From: DASWDH01 sp035318505
Lineage (GTDB): Bacteria > Myxococcota_A > Polyangia > Polyangiales > Polyangiaceae
Direction of reading: 5' to 3'
NCBI GenBank assembly: GCA_035318505.1
Contig: DATHEQ010000382.1
Location: 62,001-126,000 of the forward strand
Length of the DNA: 64,000 bases
Made by a program: the position numbers and the translations under genes. The notes under the pieces are model-generated. The model worked only from the letters and a program-made list of their open reading frames with translations. It had not been told where the DNA came from and made no database searches. This document shows positions 24,358 through 32,857 of this stretch, piece after piece (the first letter of the stretch is position 1; every line of letters begins with the position of its first letter).

Positions 24358-27300
24358 ATAGTGGGCAGTTGGTCGTGGATCCCGTTGACCGCAAGGCGGA
24401 GCTCGAGCGACGGCTACGCCGCGCACTGGTGTTGCCGGCGTCGATCGTCTTCGCGCTGGCGCTCATTCTGGGCGTCCAGGTAGAGCGGCGCGTCGACTAT
24501 CAGCAATGGGTCGACCACTCGGAGCGCGTATTGGGCGCGCTTGGCGATCTGCACCGGGAAATTCTCGATCAGGAGTCGGGACTGCGCGCGTTTCTGCTGA
24601 CCGATGACGACAGATTTCTCGAAGCGTACCGGCGCGGTCGCCCCCGCGCCCAGCTCGACGAGCTCGAGAGCATCGTCGCCGACAACCCGTCCTCCCAATC
24701 GCGGGTGCGCGAAATCCGGCAGGCGTACGAAACGTGGAGCAACAGTCGGGCAGCGAGAATCTTGGCCAACGGCGAAGACGCGCGCCAGCCCGCCAACGTG
24801 CGCGACGGCAAGCAGATGATGGACCGCGTGCGCGCTGGCATTTTCGGCATGCAAACGGCAGAGCTCGAGCTGCGTCAGGACCGCGTGCGCGCCTCGCAAA
24901 CGTCGCTCTTAGCGACCCGCATCGCGTTCGTGGTCCTCTTCCTCCTCGCCGCCGCCGTCCTGGCCTGGGTATCGCGCAGTCAGCTGGCGGCGGTGGCCGG
25001 ATTTTACGACGATCTCATGGCTCGCGAGCGACGCGCGCGCGACGAATCGGAGCGCGAACGCTGGGTTCGCACGGGAGAGGCTCAGCTCGCGGGCCGGCTT
25101 TTGGGTGAACAGGCGGTCGAGCAGCTCGCGGAGCAAACGCTGCGAGTTTTGGTGGAGTACGTGGGCAGCGACGCGGGCGCGCTTTTCCTGCGCGACGGCG
25201 AGACGTGGGTGCGCCGCGCGGCCATCGGTGTCGATGCCGAGTCGAATGCGACGACGAGTTTGACGATACGAGAAGGGCCGGTGGGGCGCGCCTCATCAGA
25301 GAAGAAAATCCTCCACCTGAAAGACCTGCCGCCCGGCTACCTCCACGTCCGCTCCGGCACCGGCGAGCATGCGGCCGTCGAGCTCGTGCTCGTGCCGGCG
25401 ATGGCCGACGAAGAGGTGCTCGGTGTGGTGGAGCTTGGATTTCTTCGCGCGGTCGACCCGCGCGCGCTCGATCTTTTGGAGCGCGCCGGCCGCATCGTGG
25501 GGTCGGCAATTCGTTCGGCAACCTACCGGCGGCGTTTGCGCGAGCTCTTGATCGAATCGCAGCAGCAAGCAGAAGAGTTGCAAGCGCAACAAGAGGAACT
25601 GCGCGTTGCCAACGAGGAACTCGAGCAGCAGGGCGCGGCGCTGCGCGAAGCGCGTCAAGTCATGGAAGAGCGTCAAGAGCATCTCGAGCGAACCAACGCC
25701 CGCCTCGAGGAGCACGCCCAGGAATTGGCGCAAGCGCGCGAAGCCTATCGCGCCAAGGCCAGCGAAGCCGATCGCGCCAGCCGCTACAAATCCGAGTTTC
25801 TCGCCAACATGTCGCACGAGCTGCGCACGCCCCTCAACAGTACCCTGATTTTGGCGAAGCTCCTGGCCGACAACGCGGCAGGCAATTTGGACGAGGAGCA
25901 GGTCCGCTTCGCTCAAACCATCTATTCGTCGGGCAACGACCTCCTCACCCTCATCAATGACATTCTCGATTTGGCCAAAGTCGAATCCGGGCATATGGAG
26001 GTGCGCCACGCCCCCGTCGACGCCGCCGGCATCCTCCACGGCCTGCGGCGGACATTCTCGCCCGTCGCTCGAGAAAAGCGGCTCGAACTCTCGATGTCGG
26101 CCGAGGAAAACGCGGGAGAGCTCCTGACCGACGGCCAGCGGCTCGAACAAATTTTGAAGAACCTCCTGTCGAACGCCTGCAAATTCACGGAAACGGGCAC
26201 GGTGTCGCTCTGCGTGAGCGGCGACGACGGGTTCGTGTTTTTCGAGGTGCGCGATACGGGGATAGGAATCGCGCCCCAGAACTTGCAGTCCATCTTCGAA
26301 CCATTTCGCCAAGCCGACGGAACCACCGAGCGCAAGTACGGCGGTACCGGGCTCGGTCTCTCGATCTCGCGCGAGCTCGCCTTCATTCTCGGCGGCGTGC
26401 TCGACGTGGAGAGCACGCTCGGCCAAGGGAGCACTTTTCGCCTGCGTCTTCCGCGCCGGCCGGGGGCGGCGAGCGATGTCGCGTTGCCCGCGCCGCGCCT
26501 GGCTCCCGCGTTGGTCCCGCCGCCTGCGGCGGCGTTGCCGAGTCCTCCCGCCTTCTCCGATGATCGCGACACGCTCGACCCCGGTCGCGCGGCGGTCCTC
26601 GTCGTGGAAGACGACGTTGCGTTCGCGCGTATCCTCTACGACCTCGCGCACGAGAAAAAAATGCAGTGCCTCGTCGCCCACGACGCGGCCTCGGGGCTGG
26701 CTCTCGCCGCCCGGCATCGCCTCGCCGGCATCATCCTCGACGTGAACTTGCCCGATCGGACGGGACTCTATGTGCTCGATCAGCTGAAACGATCGAGCGC
26801 CACCCGTCATGTGCCCGTACACATGATGTCGGTCGAAGATCGATCGCAGCAGGCGCTCTCGATGGGCGCGGTCGGCTATTTGCGCAAGCCCGCCGACCGC
26901 GAAGCGCTGGCGAGCGCGCTGGCCTATCTAGAGGCGCACGGCCAAGAGCGGCAAAAACGAGTGCTCATCGTGGAAGACGACACGGTGGAGCGCATGGCGA
27001 TCGAGCGGCTCCTCGCCGCGCCGGGCGTCGAAACGGTCACGGTCGCCAGCGTCGCGGCGGCCATGGTCGAGCTCTCGTCTCGAACGTTCGATTGCGTGGT
27101 GACCGATCTCGGATTTCCCGACGGATCGGGTTTCGATCTGGTCACCCAGCTGGCACGGGAGGACAAGTTTTCATTTCCGCCGATCATCGTCTACACCGCG
27201 CGTTCGCTGACCCGCGATGAAGAGGACCGTCTGCGCGAGCTGTCGAGCACGGTCATTCTCAAGGGCGTGCGGTCGCCCGAGCGACTCGTCGACGAGGTAT

Positions 27301-27758
27301 CGCTCTTCTTGCATCAGGTCGAAAACCAGCTTCCGCTCCAAAAACAACAGCTGCTCTCCAAGGCGCGCGATCGCGAGGCGGCGCTGGATGGTAAGAGCGT
27401 CCTTCTCGCCGAGGACGACGTCCGCAACATCTTTGCCGTTACCAAGCTGCTCGAACCGCACGGAGCTCGCATCACCGTGGCGCGCAATGGGCGAGAGGCT
27501 CTCGAAAAGTTGGAAGAGGCTGCGTCGCCCGATCTCGTTCTCATGGACATCATGATGCCGGAGATGGACGGGCTCGAGGCCATCCGGCGCATTCGCAAAA
27601 AAGAACGCTGGGCCAAGCTTCCCATCATCGCTCTTACCGCGAAAGCCATGCCCGACGACCGCGAGAGCTGTTTGCATGCGGGAGCGAGCGACTACATCAG
27701 CAAACCCCTCAACCCGGACGTGCTTCTCTCGCTCGTTCGCGTCTGGATGCCGCGATGA
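24354..27758 (+). CDS. CHASE3-GAF hybrid histidine kinase with three receiver domains
   Basis: A 1134-residue membrane sensor starting at GTG 24354 in a GTGA overlap with the regulator gene. Order: TM1 (24-43), CHASE3 periplasmic domain (44-180, with ILDQESGLRAFLLTDD), TM2 (188-207), GAF (about 255-395), a Glu/Gln-rich coiled coil, HisKA with phospho-His488 (NMSHELRTPLN), HATPase (GGTGLGLSIS), then receivers with Asp796 (LDVNLPD), Asp918 (TDLGFPDGSG) and Asp1065 (MDIMMPEMDG). All three receivers retain the conserved Lys. This is typical of multistep phosphorelays with stress input. It is coupled to cheR by an ATGA overlap. Confidence 0.94.
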   Translation: MNSGQLVVDPVDRKAELERRLRRALVLPASIVFALALILGVQVERRVDYQQWVDHSERVLGALGDLHREILDQESGLRAFLLTDDDRFLEAYRRGRPRAQLDELESIVADNPSSQSRVREIRQAYETWSNSRAARILANGEDARQPANVRDGKQMMDRVRAGIFGMQTAELELRQDRVRASQTSLLATRIAFVVLFLLAAAVLAWVSRSQLAAVAGFYDDLMARERRARDESERERWVRTGEAQLAGRLLGEQAVEQLAEQTLRVLVEYVGSDAGALFLRDGETWVRRAAIGVDAESNATTSLTIREGPVGRASSEKKILHLKDLPPGYLHVRSGTGEHAAVELVLVPAMADEEVLGVVELGFLRAVDPRALDLLERAGRIVGSAIRSATYRRRLRELLIESQQQAEELQAQQEELRVANEELEQQGAALREARQVMEERQEHLERTNARLEEHAQELAQAREAYRAKASEADRASRYKSEFLANMSHELRTPLNSTLILAKLLADNAAGNLDEEQVRFAQTIYSSGNDLLTLINDILDLAKVESGHMEVRHAPVDAAGILHGLRRTFSPVAREKRLELSMSAEENAGELLTDGQRLEQILKNLLSNACKFTETGTVSLCVSGDDGFVFFEVRDTGIGIAPQNLQSIFEPFRQADGTTERKYGGTGLGLSISRELAFILGGVLDVESTLGQGSTFRLRLPRRPGAASDVALPAPRLAPALVPPPAAALPSPPAFSDDRDTLDPGRAAVLVVEDDVAFARILYDLAHEKKMQCLVAHDAASGLALAARHRLAGIILDVNLPDRTGLYVLDQLKRSSATRHVPVHMMSVEDRSQQALSMGAVGYLRKPADREALASALAYLEAHGQERQKRVLIVEDDTVERMAIERLLAAPGVETVTVASVAAAMVELSSRTFDCVVTDLGFPDGSGFDLVTQLAREDKFSFPPIIVYTARSLTRDEEDRLRELSSTVILKGVRSPERLVDEVSLFLHQVENQLPLQKQQLLSKARDREAALDGKSVLLAEDDVRNIFAVTKLLEPHGARITVARNGREALEKLEEAASPDLVLMDIMMPEMDGLEAIRRIRKKERWAKLPIIALTAKAMPDDRESCLHAGASDYISKPLNPDVLLSLVRVWMPR

Positions 27759-28609
27759 TCGAGCCGGGCGAGTCTGCGGAAGCGGCCTCCACGCCATTGC
27801 CGCTCGAGGAGCGCGCGGTGGAGGCCCTCCTGCAGGTCATCTACGAGCGCCGACACTACGATTTCAGAAGCTACGCGCGCGCATCGTTGCGAAGACGCTT
27901 GTCTCTCGCGCTCACCGATCTTCGCTGTCAATCACTGCACGATCTAGAGAACAAGATCCTTTCCGACGACCATGCCTTCGGCGCCCTGGTTCGGATCTTG
28001 ACCGTGCCCGTGAGCGAGATGTTTCGCGACCCCCCTTTCTTCTCGGTCTTTCGCGAGCAGGTCGTGCCCGAGCTCAAAACCTATCCCTCCCTCAAGCTGT
28101 GGGTGGCGGGCTGCAGCTCGGGGGAAGAGGTCTACTCCCTTGCCATCGTGCTCGCCGAGGAACGGCTGCTCGACCGGTGTTTCATTTACGCGACCGACAT
28201 CAACGAGCAGTCGCTTGGTCAGGCGCGCGCGGGGGTTTACCCCATCGATCGCATGAAGCTCTTTAGCGACAACTATTTCAAATCGAAAGGCAAGCACTCG
28301 CTCTCGCGCTATTACACGGCGGCATATGGCGGCGCCGTATTGGCGCGCTCGCTCACCGACAACGTAGTTTTCTCGGATCACAGTCTGGCGACCGATTCGG
28401 TGTTCTCCGAGGTGCAAGTCGTTAGTTGCCGCAATGTCATGATCTACTTCGATCGTACGTTGCAAGACCGGGTGCTCGGTCTCTTCCGCGATGCGCTTGC
28501 GCGGCGTGGATTCCTCGGTCTTGGCAGCAAAGAGACGGTCCGCTTCTCGAGTCACGCCGCACACTTTTCCGAACTGCCGGCGCGTGAAGGATGGTTTCGT
28601 CGATGCTGA
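27755..28609 (+). CDS. cheR: CheR-type methyltransferase
   Basis: A 284-residue protein with the CheR N-terminal helical domain (RRHYDFRSYARASLRRRL), the MTase domain with PVSEMFRDP, the SAM loop VAGCSSGEEVYSLAI, the acidic ATDIN turn and VSCRNVMIYF. CheR methylates receptor glutamates using SAM. No chemoreceptor, CheA or CheW gene is nearby, so its target is probably the cotranscribed sensor kinase or an unlinked receptor. It overlaps the hybrid kinase by ATGA and the cheB gene by 19 bases. Confidence 0.93.
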   Translation: MIEPGESAEAASTPLPLEERAVEALLQVIYERRHYDFRSYARASLRRRLSLALTDLRCQSLHDLENKILSDDHAFGALVRILTVPVSEMFRDPPFFSVFREQVVPELKTYPSLKLWVAGCSSGEEVYSLAIVLAEERLLDRCFIYATDINEQSLGQARAGVYPIDRMKLFSDNYFKSKGKHSLSRYYTAAYGGAVLARSLTDNVVFSDHSLATDSVFSEVQVVSCRNVMIYFDRTLQDRVLGLFRDALARRGFLGLGSKETVRFSSHAAHFSELPAREGWFRRC

Positions 28610-29220
28610 GCGCGGTCGCATCGGGGCAGGTCGCTGCTGTTGTCGTCGGCGGTTCGGCCGGGGCCATCCAGTCGCTGCTGCGCCTTTTTCCCGGCATTCA
28701 GGCGGCCGCGGCCATACCTTTCGTCACCGTCATCCATCTCGCGCCCCGCCGCCCCAGTCTTTTGACGGAGCTGTTTTCGGAGCGATGCTCATTGCCTGTT
28801 CACGAACCCCGCGACAAAGAGCCGGTGACGCGCGGTATTTGGTTCGCGCCGCCCGACTATCATCTTTTGATCGAGAAAGATCGCACCTTTTCGCTCTCTC
28901 TCGACCAACCAGAGTTGCATTCCCGTCCTTCTATCGACGCACTCTTCGAATCGGCCGCCGACTGCTACGGCGGCGCGCTCCTTGGAATCGTGCTGACCGG
29001 CGCGAGCCGCGACGGCGCGCGCGGTGTTCGCGCCATTTGCGAGTCGGGCGGCAGATGTTTCGCGCTCGGTTCCGACGGTTCGGCCTACTTCTCTACGATG
29101 CCCAACGCGGCCATCGAACAGGGCGCTGCCATGGCGACGCTTTCCGATCTCGCCGTTCTGCTGCAAGATGCAGGGGATATTCACCTTAAGGAGGGCTGTC
29201 TTTTTGAAAAACATCCGTAG
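28591..29220 (+). CDS. cheB: CheB-type methylesterase domain protein (no receiver)
   Basis: A 209-residue protein that is only the CheB catalytic domain: nucleophile Ser22 (GGSAGA), His49 (VIHLAPRRPS) and Asp141 (LTGASRDGARG), the full catalytic triad. The N-terminal receiver of chemotaxis CheB is absent, so its activity must be controlled differently. It would remove methyl esters from, or deamidate, receptor glutamates methylated by CheR. The start is uncertain: ATG 28591 overlaps cheR by 19 bases, and ATG 28603 is an alternative. The 3' end overlaps the next gene. Confidence 0.9.
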   Translation: MVSSMLSAVASGQVAAVVVGGSAGAIQSLLRLFPGIQAAAAIPFVTVIHLAPRRPSLLTELFSERCSLPVHEPRDKEPVTRGIWFAPPDYHLLIEKDRTFSLSLDQPELHSRPSIDALFESAADCYGGALLGIVLTGASRDGARGVRAICESGGRCFALGSDGSAYFSTMPNAAIEQGAAMATLSDLAVLLQDAGDIHLKEGCLFEKHP

Positions 29221-30340
29221 TGCAAAGCCCGTCTTTCTTCTGGTCGACGACAAGCCGGAGAACTTGCTCGCCCTCGAGGCGCTCCTGCGGCGCGATGACC
29301 TCGAAATCGTCACCGCCCTGTCGGGTCAAGAAGCGCTGGAAATCATCTTACGCCACGACATCGGGCTGGCGATCGTCGACGTTCAGATGCCGGAAATGAA
29401 TGGTCTCGAGCTGGCGGAGCTGATGCGAGGGTCCGAGCGCTCCAAGCGGATTCCCATCATCTTCATCACGGCCGGCATGCACGATCGAGACACGGTGTTC
29501 ACCGGGTACGACTCCGGCGCCGTTGATTTTCTGCACAAGCCCATCGATCCGCGCATCCTCAAGAACAAGGTCGAAACGTTCTATCAGCTCTGCAAACAGC
29601 GCCTCGAGTTGACCGAGACCTTGCGCTTCCACGAGACATTCGTGGCCACCGTCGGTCACGATCTCAAAAACCCGCTCAACTCGATCGTCATGGCGAGCCA
29701 GATTCTCGCCTCGCAAATGCAGGACGGAAAGCAGCAAGAGCTCGTGGTGCGCATCCGGCGCAGCGCGCAGCGCATGGCATCGATGATCGACGAGCTGTAC
29801 GACCTATCGCGCTGCCGGCTCGACGGTGGCCTCGCGCTGCGCCGTCGTTCGGTGGAGCTCGCTCCGGCCATCAAGCGCGTCGTCGACGAGCATCGCCTGA
29901 GCGCACACGTACCCATCGAGTTTCACGAACAAGGTAGCGCGAGCGCGCATTGCGACGATGTTCGTATGACGCAGATGATTTCCAACCTGATCGGCAACGC
30001 CGTCAAGCACGGCACCCCGGGCGCGCCGGTGACCGTGCGGCTCACGGTCACTGACGAGCGGGTGGAGATCGCCGTCCACAACGACGGCGTCATTGCTGAA
30101 GACGTGCGCAAAAGTCTGTTCGACCCCTTCGTTTCCTCAGATCGCAAAAGCGCCGGCAAAGACGGCCTCGGTCTCGGCCTCTACATCGTCGAACAGATCG
30201 TGCGCGCGCACGACGGCACCATCGAGGTGCGCTCGACGCCCGAGGAGGGCACGACCTTCATCGTGCGCGTACCGCGTGAGGACAGCAACGTCGTCAGCGT
30301 CGACCTGACGAACAAGGCGCTCGGCGCCCAGCCCAGCTGA
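29204..30340 (+). CDS. Receiver-histidine kinase fusion protein
   Basis: A 378-residue soluble protein starting at TTG 29204, chosen because AAGGAGG lies nine bases upstream inside the end of cheB. The receiver comes first (Asp59 in IVDVQMPEMNG; PVFLLVDDKPEN at the start), followed by HisKA with His152 (TVGHDLKNPLN) and HATPase (GLGLGLYIV). Receiver-kinase order suggests it reads phosphate from the hybrid kinase or another donor and modulates its own kinase. It is the last gene of the five-gene overlapping signalling operon. Confidence 0.92.
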   Translation: MKNIRSAKPVFLLVDDKPENLLALEALLRRDDLEIVTALSGQEALEIILRHDIGLAIVDVQMPEMNGLELAELMRGSERSKRIPIIFITAGMHDRDTVFTGYDSGAVDFLHKPIDPRILKNKVETFYQLCKQRLELTETLRFHETFVATVGHDLKNPLNSIVMASQILASQMQDGKQQELVVRIRRSAQRMASMIDELYDLSRCRLDGGLALRRRSVELAPAIKRVVDEHRLSAHVPIEFHEQGSASAHCDDVRMTQMISNLIGNAVKHGTPGAPVTVRLTVTDERVEIAVHNDGVIAEDVRKSLFDPFVSSDRKSAGKDGLGLGLYIVEQIVRAHDGTIEVRSTPEEGTTFIVRVPREDSNVVSVDLTNKALGAQPS

Positions 30341-30345
30341 CGCAC

Positions 30346-30390
30346 AAAAAAGGCGACGGGTCGACCCGCCCATGGCGCCATCGACCCGTC
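30346..30390 (-). terminator. Intrinsic terminator of the csbD operon
   Basis: A perfect 10-base stem (GACGGGTCGA / TCGACCCGTC) with a 16-base loop is followed on the minus strand by GCC and six T. It sits between the convergent receiver-kinase and csbD genes and may also serve the plus strand weakly. Confidence 0.8.
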
Positions 30391-30413
30391 TCAGGGCTGT
30401 GCTGGAACGCCTG

Positions 30414-30644
30414 TCAGCGCGTGGATCCGCTGTCGCGCTGGCTGTTCCCCAAACCGGAGATCCAGTTGTCGATCTGCTTCTCGGCTTCTTGCTTCTGAAT
30501 GCCGTACCGCTCCTGAATTTTCCCAGCTAGCTGCTCACGCTTGCCATTCAGGTTGGCGAGGTCGTCATCGGTGAGCTTGGACCAAGCTTGCTTGGCGCGA
30601 CCGGAGAACTGCTTCCATTGCCCTTCGATGGTGTCCCAGTTCAT
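30414..30644 (-). CDS. CsbD-family stress protein
   Basis: A 76-residue hydrophilic protein matching CsbD almost end to end: MNWDTIEGQWKQFSGRAKQAW, KLTDDDLANLNGKREQLAGKIQERYG, and a QIDNWI tail (segments cut for length). CsbD proteins are small, helical general-stress proteins (sigma-B controlled in Bacillus, RpoS-linked in enterics) without known activity. AAGGAGCC precedes the ATG. It is 44 bases downstream of the TM-protein gene on the same strand and shares its sigma-54 promoter; an intrinsic terminator follows. Confidence 0.92.
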   Translation of the reverse strand: MNWDTIEGQWKQFSGRAKQAWSKLTDDDLANLNGKREQLAGKIQERYGIQKQEAEKQIDNWISGLGNSQRDSGSTR

Positions 30645-30688
30645 TTCGTGGCTCCTTTGCTAAGTACGGGGTTCTCGAAAGTACGGTT

Positions 30689-31078
30689 TCAGACGTCGAG
30701 CTTGTTGCCGTTGCTCGGGCGTGTTTGCCCTTTGAGAGCGCCTTTAGCGGTCTCTTTCGCGTCTTGCAGCTTGCGCTTGACGCTCTGCTCCGCATCCATT
30801 GCCGCCTCTTCCGTAGAAGCGATGGCGTTGTCCATGGCCTCGCGCAGCTTGCCCACGGGATCATCCGTCAGCACCTCTCGCACTGAAGGCACGAGGGCGA
30901 CAACGGCGAACGCGCCAACCGCACCGAGACCGATCAAGCCGAGGGCGGACATCATGCTCATGGCCGGCCGTCGGCGTCGCAGGTTCATGCGGGCGAGAAG
31001 TCCGTCCGCGATTTCAGTCACATCGACATTCCTGAGAATGGCAGAGAGTACTTGGTTCGTCGTTTTTTCGGGATTCAT
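30689..31078 (-). CDS. Small single-TM protein with helical tail, in csbD operon
   Basis: A 129-residue protein starting at ATG 31078, which has AAGGA upstream. The N-terminal ~40 residues are soluble (LSAILRNVDVTEIADGLLARM), followed by one membrane helix (SALGLIGLGAVGAFAVVALVP, about 42-62) and a charged amphipathic helical tail (EEAAMDAEQSVKRKLQDAKE). No family was recognised. Its position between a perfect sigma-54 promoter and csbD indicates a stress-induced envelope protein. Confidence 0.75.
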   Translation of the reverse strand: MNPEKTTNQVLSAILRNVDVTEIADGLLARMNLRRRRPAMSMMSALGLIGLGAVGAFAVVALVPSVREVLTDDPVGKLREAMDNAIASTEEAAMDAEQSVKRKLQDAKETAKGALKGQTRPSNGNKLDV

Positions 31079-31130
31079 CTGTCGTTCCTTCAGCCGTGAG
31101 GGGTCGTCAATCCGGACCGAGGCTCTAAGT

Positions 31131-31146
31131 CGCAACGCGCGTGCCA
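31131..31146 (-). promoter_or_regulatory. Perfect sigma-54 promoter of the TM protein-csbD operon
   Basis: On the minus strand TGGCACGCGCGTTGCG matches TGGCACG-N4-TTGC at every fixed base. Predicted +1 is near 31120, about 40 bases before the ATG at 31078, which has its own ribosome site. Confidence 0.82.
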
Positions 31147-31337
31147 GGCGAAGGTGGAAGAAGCTTTCTCGGCCTGATTGCCGATGGGCGAGTCCGGGGA
31201 CGCCCTGCGCGCTGTTAATGTCCACTAGCGCAAAGCCGATGTGCGGCGCGTGCGCCTATTGGCCACCTCGCGCCGTTCTTCGTCCCTGCGAGCTGCCCCA
31301 GCGGACGACGCTGCGCGCATTCTGTTGCCGGCAAACG

Positions 31338-31353
31338 TGGCACGACGCGTGCT
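31338..31353 (+). promoter_or_regulatory. Sigma-54 promoter of the small TM protein gene
   Basis: TGGCACGACGCGTGCT fits the -24/-12 consensus with one mismatch in the -12 element, and is nearly the same as the promoter of the GlsB-like gene. It is divergent from the csbD promoter, 192 bases away. Confidence 0.65.
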
Positions 31354-31474
31354 CCCAACAAGACGGCGAGTTGTGCGCCGAGACCTGGGCATTAGCCCCG
31401 AGAAAGAGACGAGGTGGTCCGTGGCTGTCGCATCGACCAGTGCCGGAACATCGAAAAAGCGAAATGGGGGCAAG

Positions 31475-31693
31475 ATGCGTGATGCGTCGGTAACGTTCCC
31501 GCTCAATGCGTTTACGACCAATGTCGGAGATCGGCTCACGCGAGCCGTCAAGCAACAGCCTATCTTGGCGCTCACCGGCGGCGTCGCGCTTGGCTTCGTC
31601 CTTGGCGCATCCTTTGCGCGGCGCGACGGGCGGTTGTTCGTCGGTGCCGCGCGCATCGTGCTTGGCTGGGTTGCCTCGAACCTCGAGGCTTGA
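31475..31693 (+). CDS. Small hydrophobic membrane protein
   Basis: A 72-residue protein with two hydrophobic stretches (PILALTGGVALGFVLGASFA and LFVGAARIVLGWVASNL) separated by Arg-Arg-Asp-Gly-Arg. The pattern resembles small YqjD/ElaB-like or DUF883-tail membrane proteins, but no firm family match. The ATG at 31475 is favoured because a sigma-54 promoter at 31338-31353 lies within any longer reading frame (the frame is open back to 31241). Likely part of the same stress regulon. Confidence 0.65.
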   Translation: MRDASVTFPLNAFTTNVGDRLTRAVKQQPILALTGGVALGFVLGASFARRDGRLFVGAARIVLGWVASNLEA

Positions 31694-31707
31694 AACGTCT
31701 TCAAGGG

Positions 31708-31733
31708 GCGCCCCCCTCCGTCGGGGGGGGCGC
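31708..31733 (+). terminator. GC hairpin after the small TM protein gene
   Basis: GCGCCCCCC (31708-31716) and GGGGGGCGC (31725-31733) form a 9-base perfect stem with an 8-base loop, 15 bases after the stop codon at 31693. No T-tract follows; termination is possible but not certain. Confidence 0.4.
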
Positions 31734-31781
31734 GCGTTGTCGGGGCAGTGGTCGGGGGGGGCGCGCGTTGTCGGGGCAGTG
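31720..31781. repeat. Perfect 31-base tandem duplication
   Basis: Bases 31720-31750 are repeated exactly at 31751-31781. The unit begins GTCGGGGGGGG and ends TCGGGGCAGTG, and its left edge forms the right arm of the preceding hairpin. It lies between two convergent genes. Confidence 0.9.
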
Positions 31782-31784
31782 CGA

Positions 31785-32087
31785 TCAGCCCGCGCGAACG
31801 GGCGAAACGCGATCGGCCGCTGGTGAATCCCCGGGCCCCTGAGGTTCGGGCGGTGCGTCGCCCTCCCGGTCGGGCGCAGCATCGCGCGCCTCAACCAGCT
31901 GGATAGAGGGAACGGGTACGCTGTCGGGCGGGGCCACCGCCTCGACGCGCGTGAGACGCTCGAAGATGGCGTCTCGCAGAGCGACAACAGCGGCGTCCGT
32001 CGTGGGTCCCAAAGCCGAGACAGACATCTCGACGCAAGTCGCGGTGATGCCGTCGCTGTCGGTGGTGAGTCGGTAGGTGTATCTCAT
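31785..32087 (-). CDS. Small protein with HicB-like N-terminal fold
   Basis: A 100-residue protein. The N-terminal half (YRLTTDSDGITATCVEM, then LGPTTDAAVVALRDAI) has the sheet-helix pattern of HicB/DUF1902-like domains, although no toxin partner is present. The C-terminal half is Pro/Ala/Glu/Asp rich and probably disordered. ATG 32087 overlaps the stop of the upstream gene in an ATGA arrangement, so it is translationally coupled to that gene. Function unknown. Confidence 0.6.
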   Translation of the reverse strand: MRYTYRLTTDSDGITATCVEMSVSALGPTTDAAVVALRDAIFERLTRVEAVAPPDSVPVPSIQLVEARDAAPDREGDAPPEPQGPGDSPAADRVSPVRAG

Positions 32088-32845
32088 TGATCCGCGTGCC
32101 TCATTCCAACGAGACAGCCAATGCCGAAACCGCCCGCAATGGCGACGCCGATCCCGACGAGACGCCTGCGGCGCTGGTATACCGCGAGCGCCGTTGGCGA
32201 CATGTGCTTTGGCGAGCTCCCAACCCCGTTGATGCCGTTGGATCCGTTCGCCTCGGCGCCGGAAGGTCCTCCGCCAGGCTGCGCTGGTCGCGCGCTCGAG
32301 GCGGGCTCGACGGCTTGAATGGAGGCGGTCAAATCGATGGCAACGCCAACCGAATCGTTGGTCACCTTCACCGCCGCACCGTTCGACTTGATGTCGAACA
32401 TCGCGCCGGATCGGAACCAGTCCGGTAAAGGAAACTGGTGATCGAGCGTCTGCTTGTAATTCCACGGAAGCTCGATGCGCTTTGCCTGCAGCTCGCGGTT
32501 GATGAAACTGCGCACCTCCGCGTCGCCGATATCGGGCAAGAGGGCGAGATCGAGTGCATCGACCTCGGGCGAAAACACAATCACCCGCTCGCCGTCACGC
32601 GACTCGATGCTGGGGACGACCACGACCGTCATCGAGCGAATGGTAATGCCGACGTCGATCCCTAGCACTGGCCACGAGAGCTTGGCGTGGCAGCGGACGC
32701 GCAGGCCGCGCTCCGCGACGAGCGACACTTCCGCCGGCGCGTCGAAGAAGAGGTGGCCCCGAGTTCCGAGCGGAACCGTCGCCGGCGTGAGCTGATCGAC
32801 GACGTTCTGCAGATCCGCCGAGGTGACGATTGCATCGAGCCACAT
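32084..32845 (-). CDS. Unknown protein with C-terminal membrane helix, sigma-54 controlled
   Basis: A 253-residue protein of no family I can name. Residues 1-180 alternate beta-strand-like stretches (GHLFFDAPAEVSLVAERGLRVRCHAKLSW region, ITIRSMTVVVVPSIE) with a helix FINRELQAKRIELPW, suggestive of a lipid-binding or AsmA/SMP-like sheet fold. A Ser/Pro/Gly linker follows, then a membrane helix near 231-247 (GIGVAIAGGFGIGCLVG). ATG 32845 has no ribosome site; a near-perfect sigma-54 promoter places +1 two bases before it. It is coupled to the downstream HicB-like gene. Confidence 0.6.
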   Translation of the reverse strand: MWLDAIVTSADLQNVVDQLTPATVPLGTRGHLFFDAPAEVSLVAERGLRVRCHAKLSWPVLGIDVGITIRSMTVVVVPSIESRDGERVIVFSPEVDALDLALLPDIGDAEVRSFINRELQAKRIELPWNYKQTLDHQFPLPDWFRSGAMFDIKSNGAAVKVTNDSVGVAIDLTASIQAVEPASSARPAQPGGGPSGAEANGSNGINGVGSSPKHMSPTALAVYQRRRRLVGIGVAIAGGFGIGCLVGMRHADQ

Positions 32846-32857
32846 GCCGGTGCCTAG

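Noticed and set aside
31241..31474. N-terminal extension of the small TM protein gene
   Set aside because: The Arg-rich extension has no ribosome site and would cover a sigma-54 promoter at 31338-31353.
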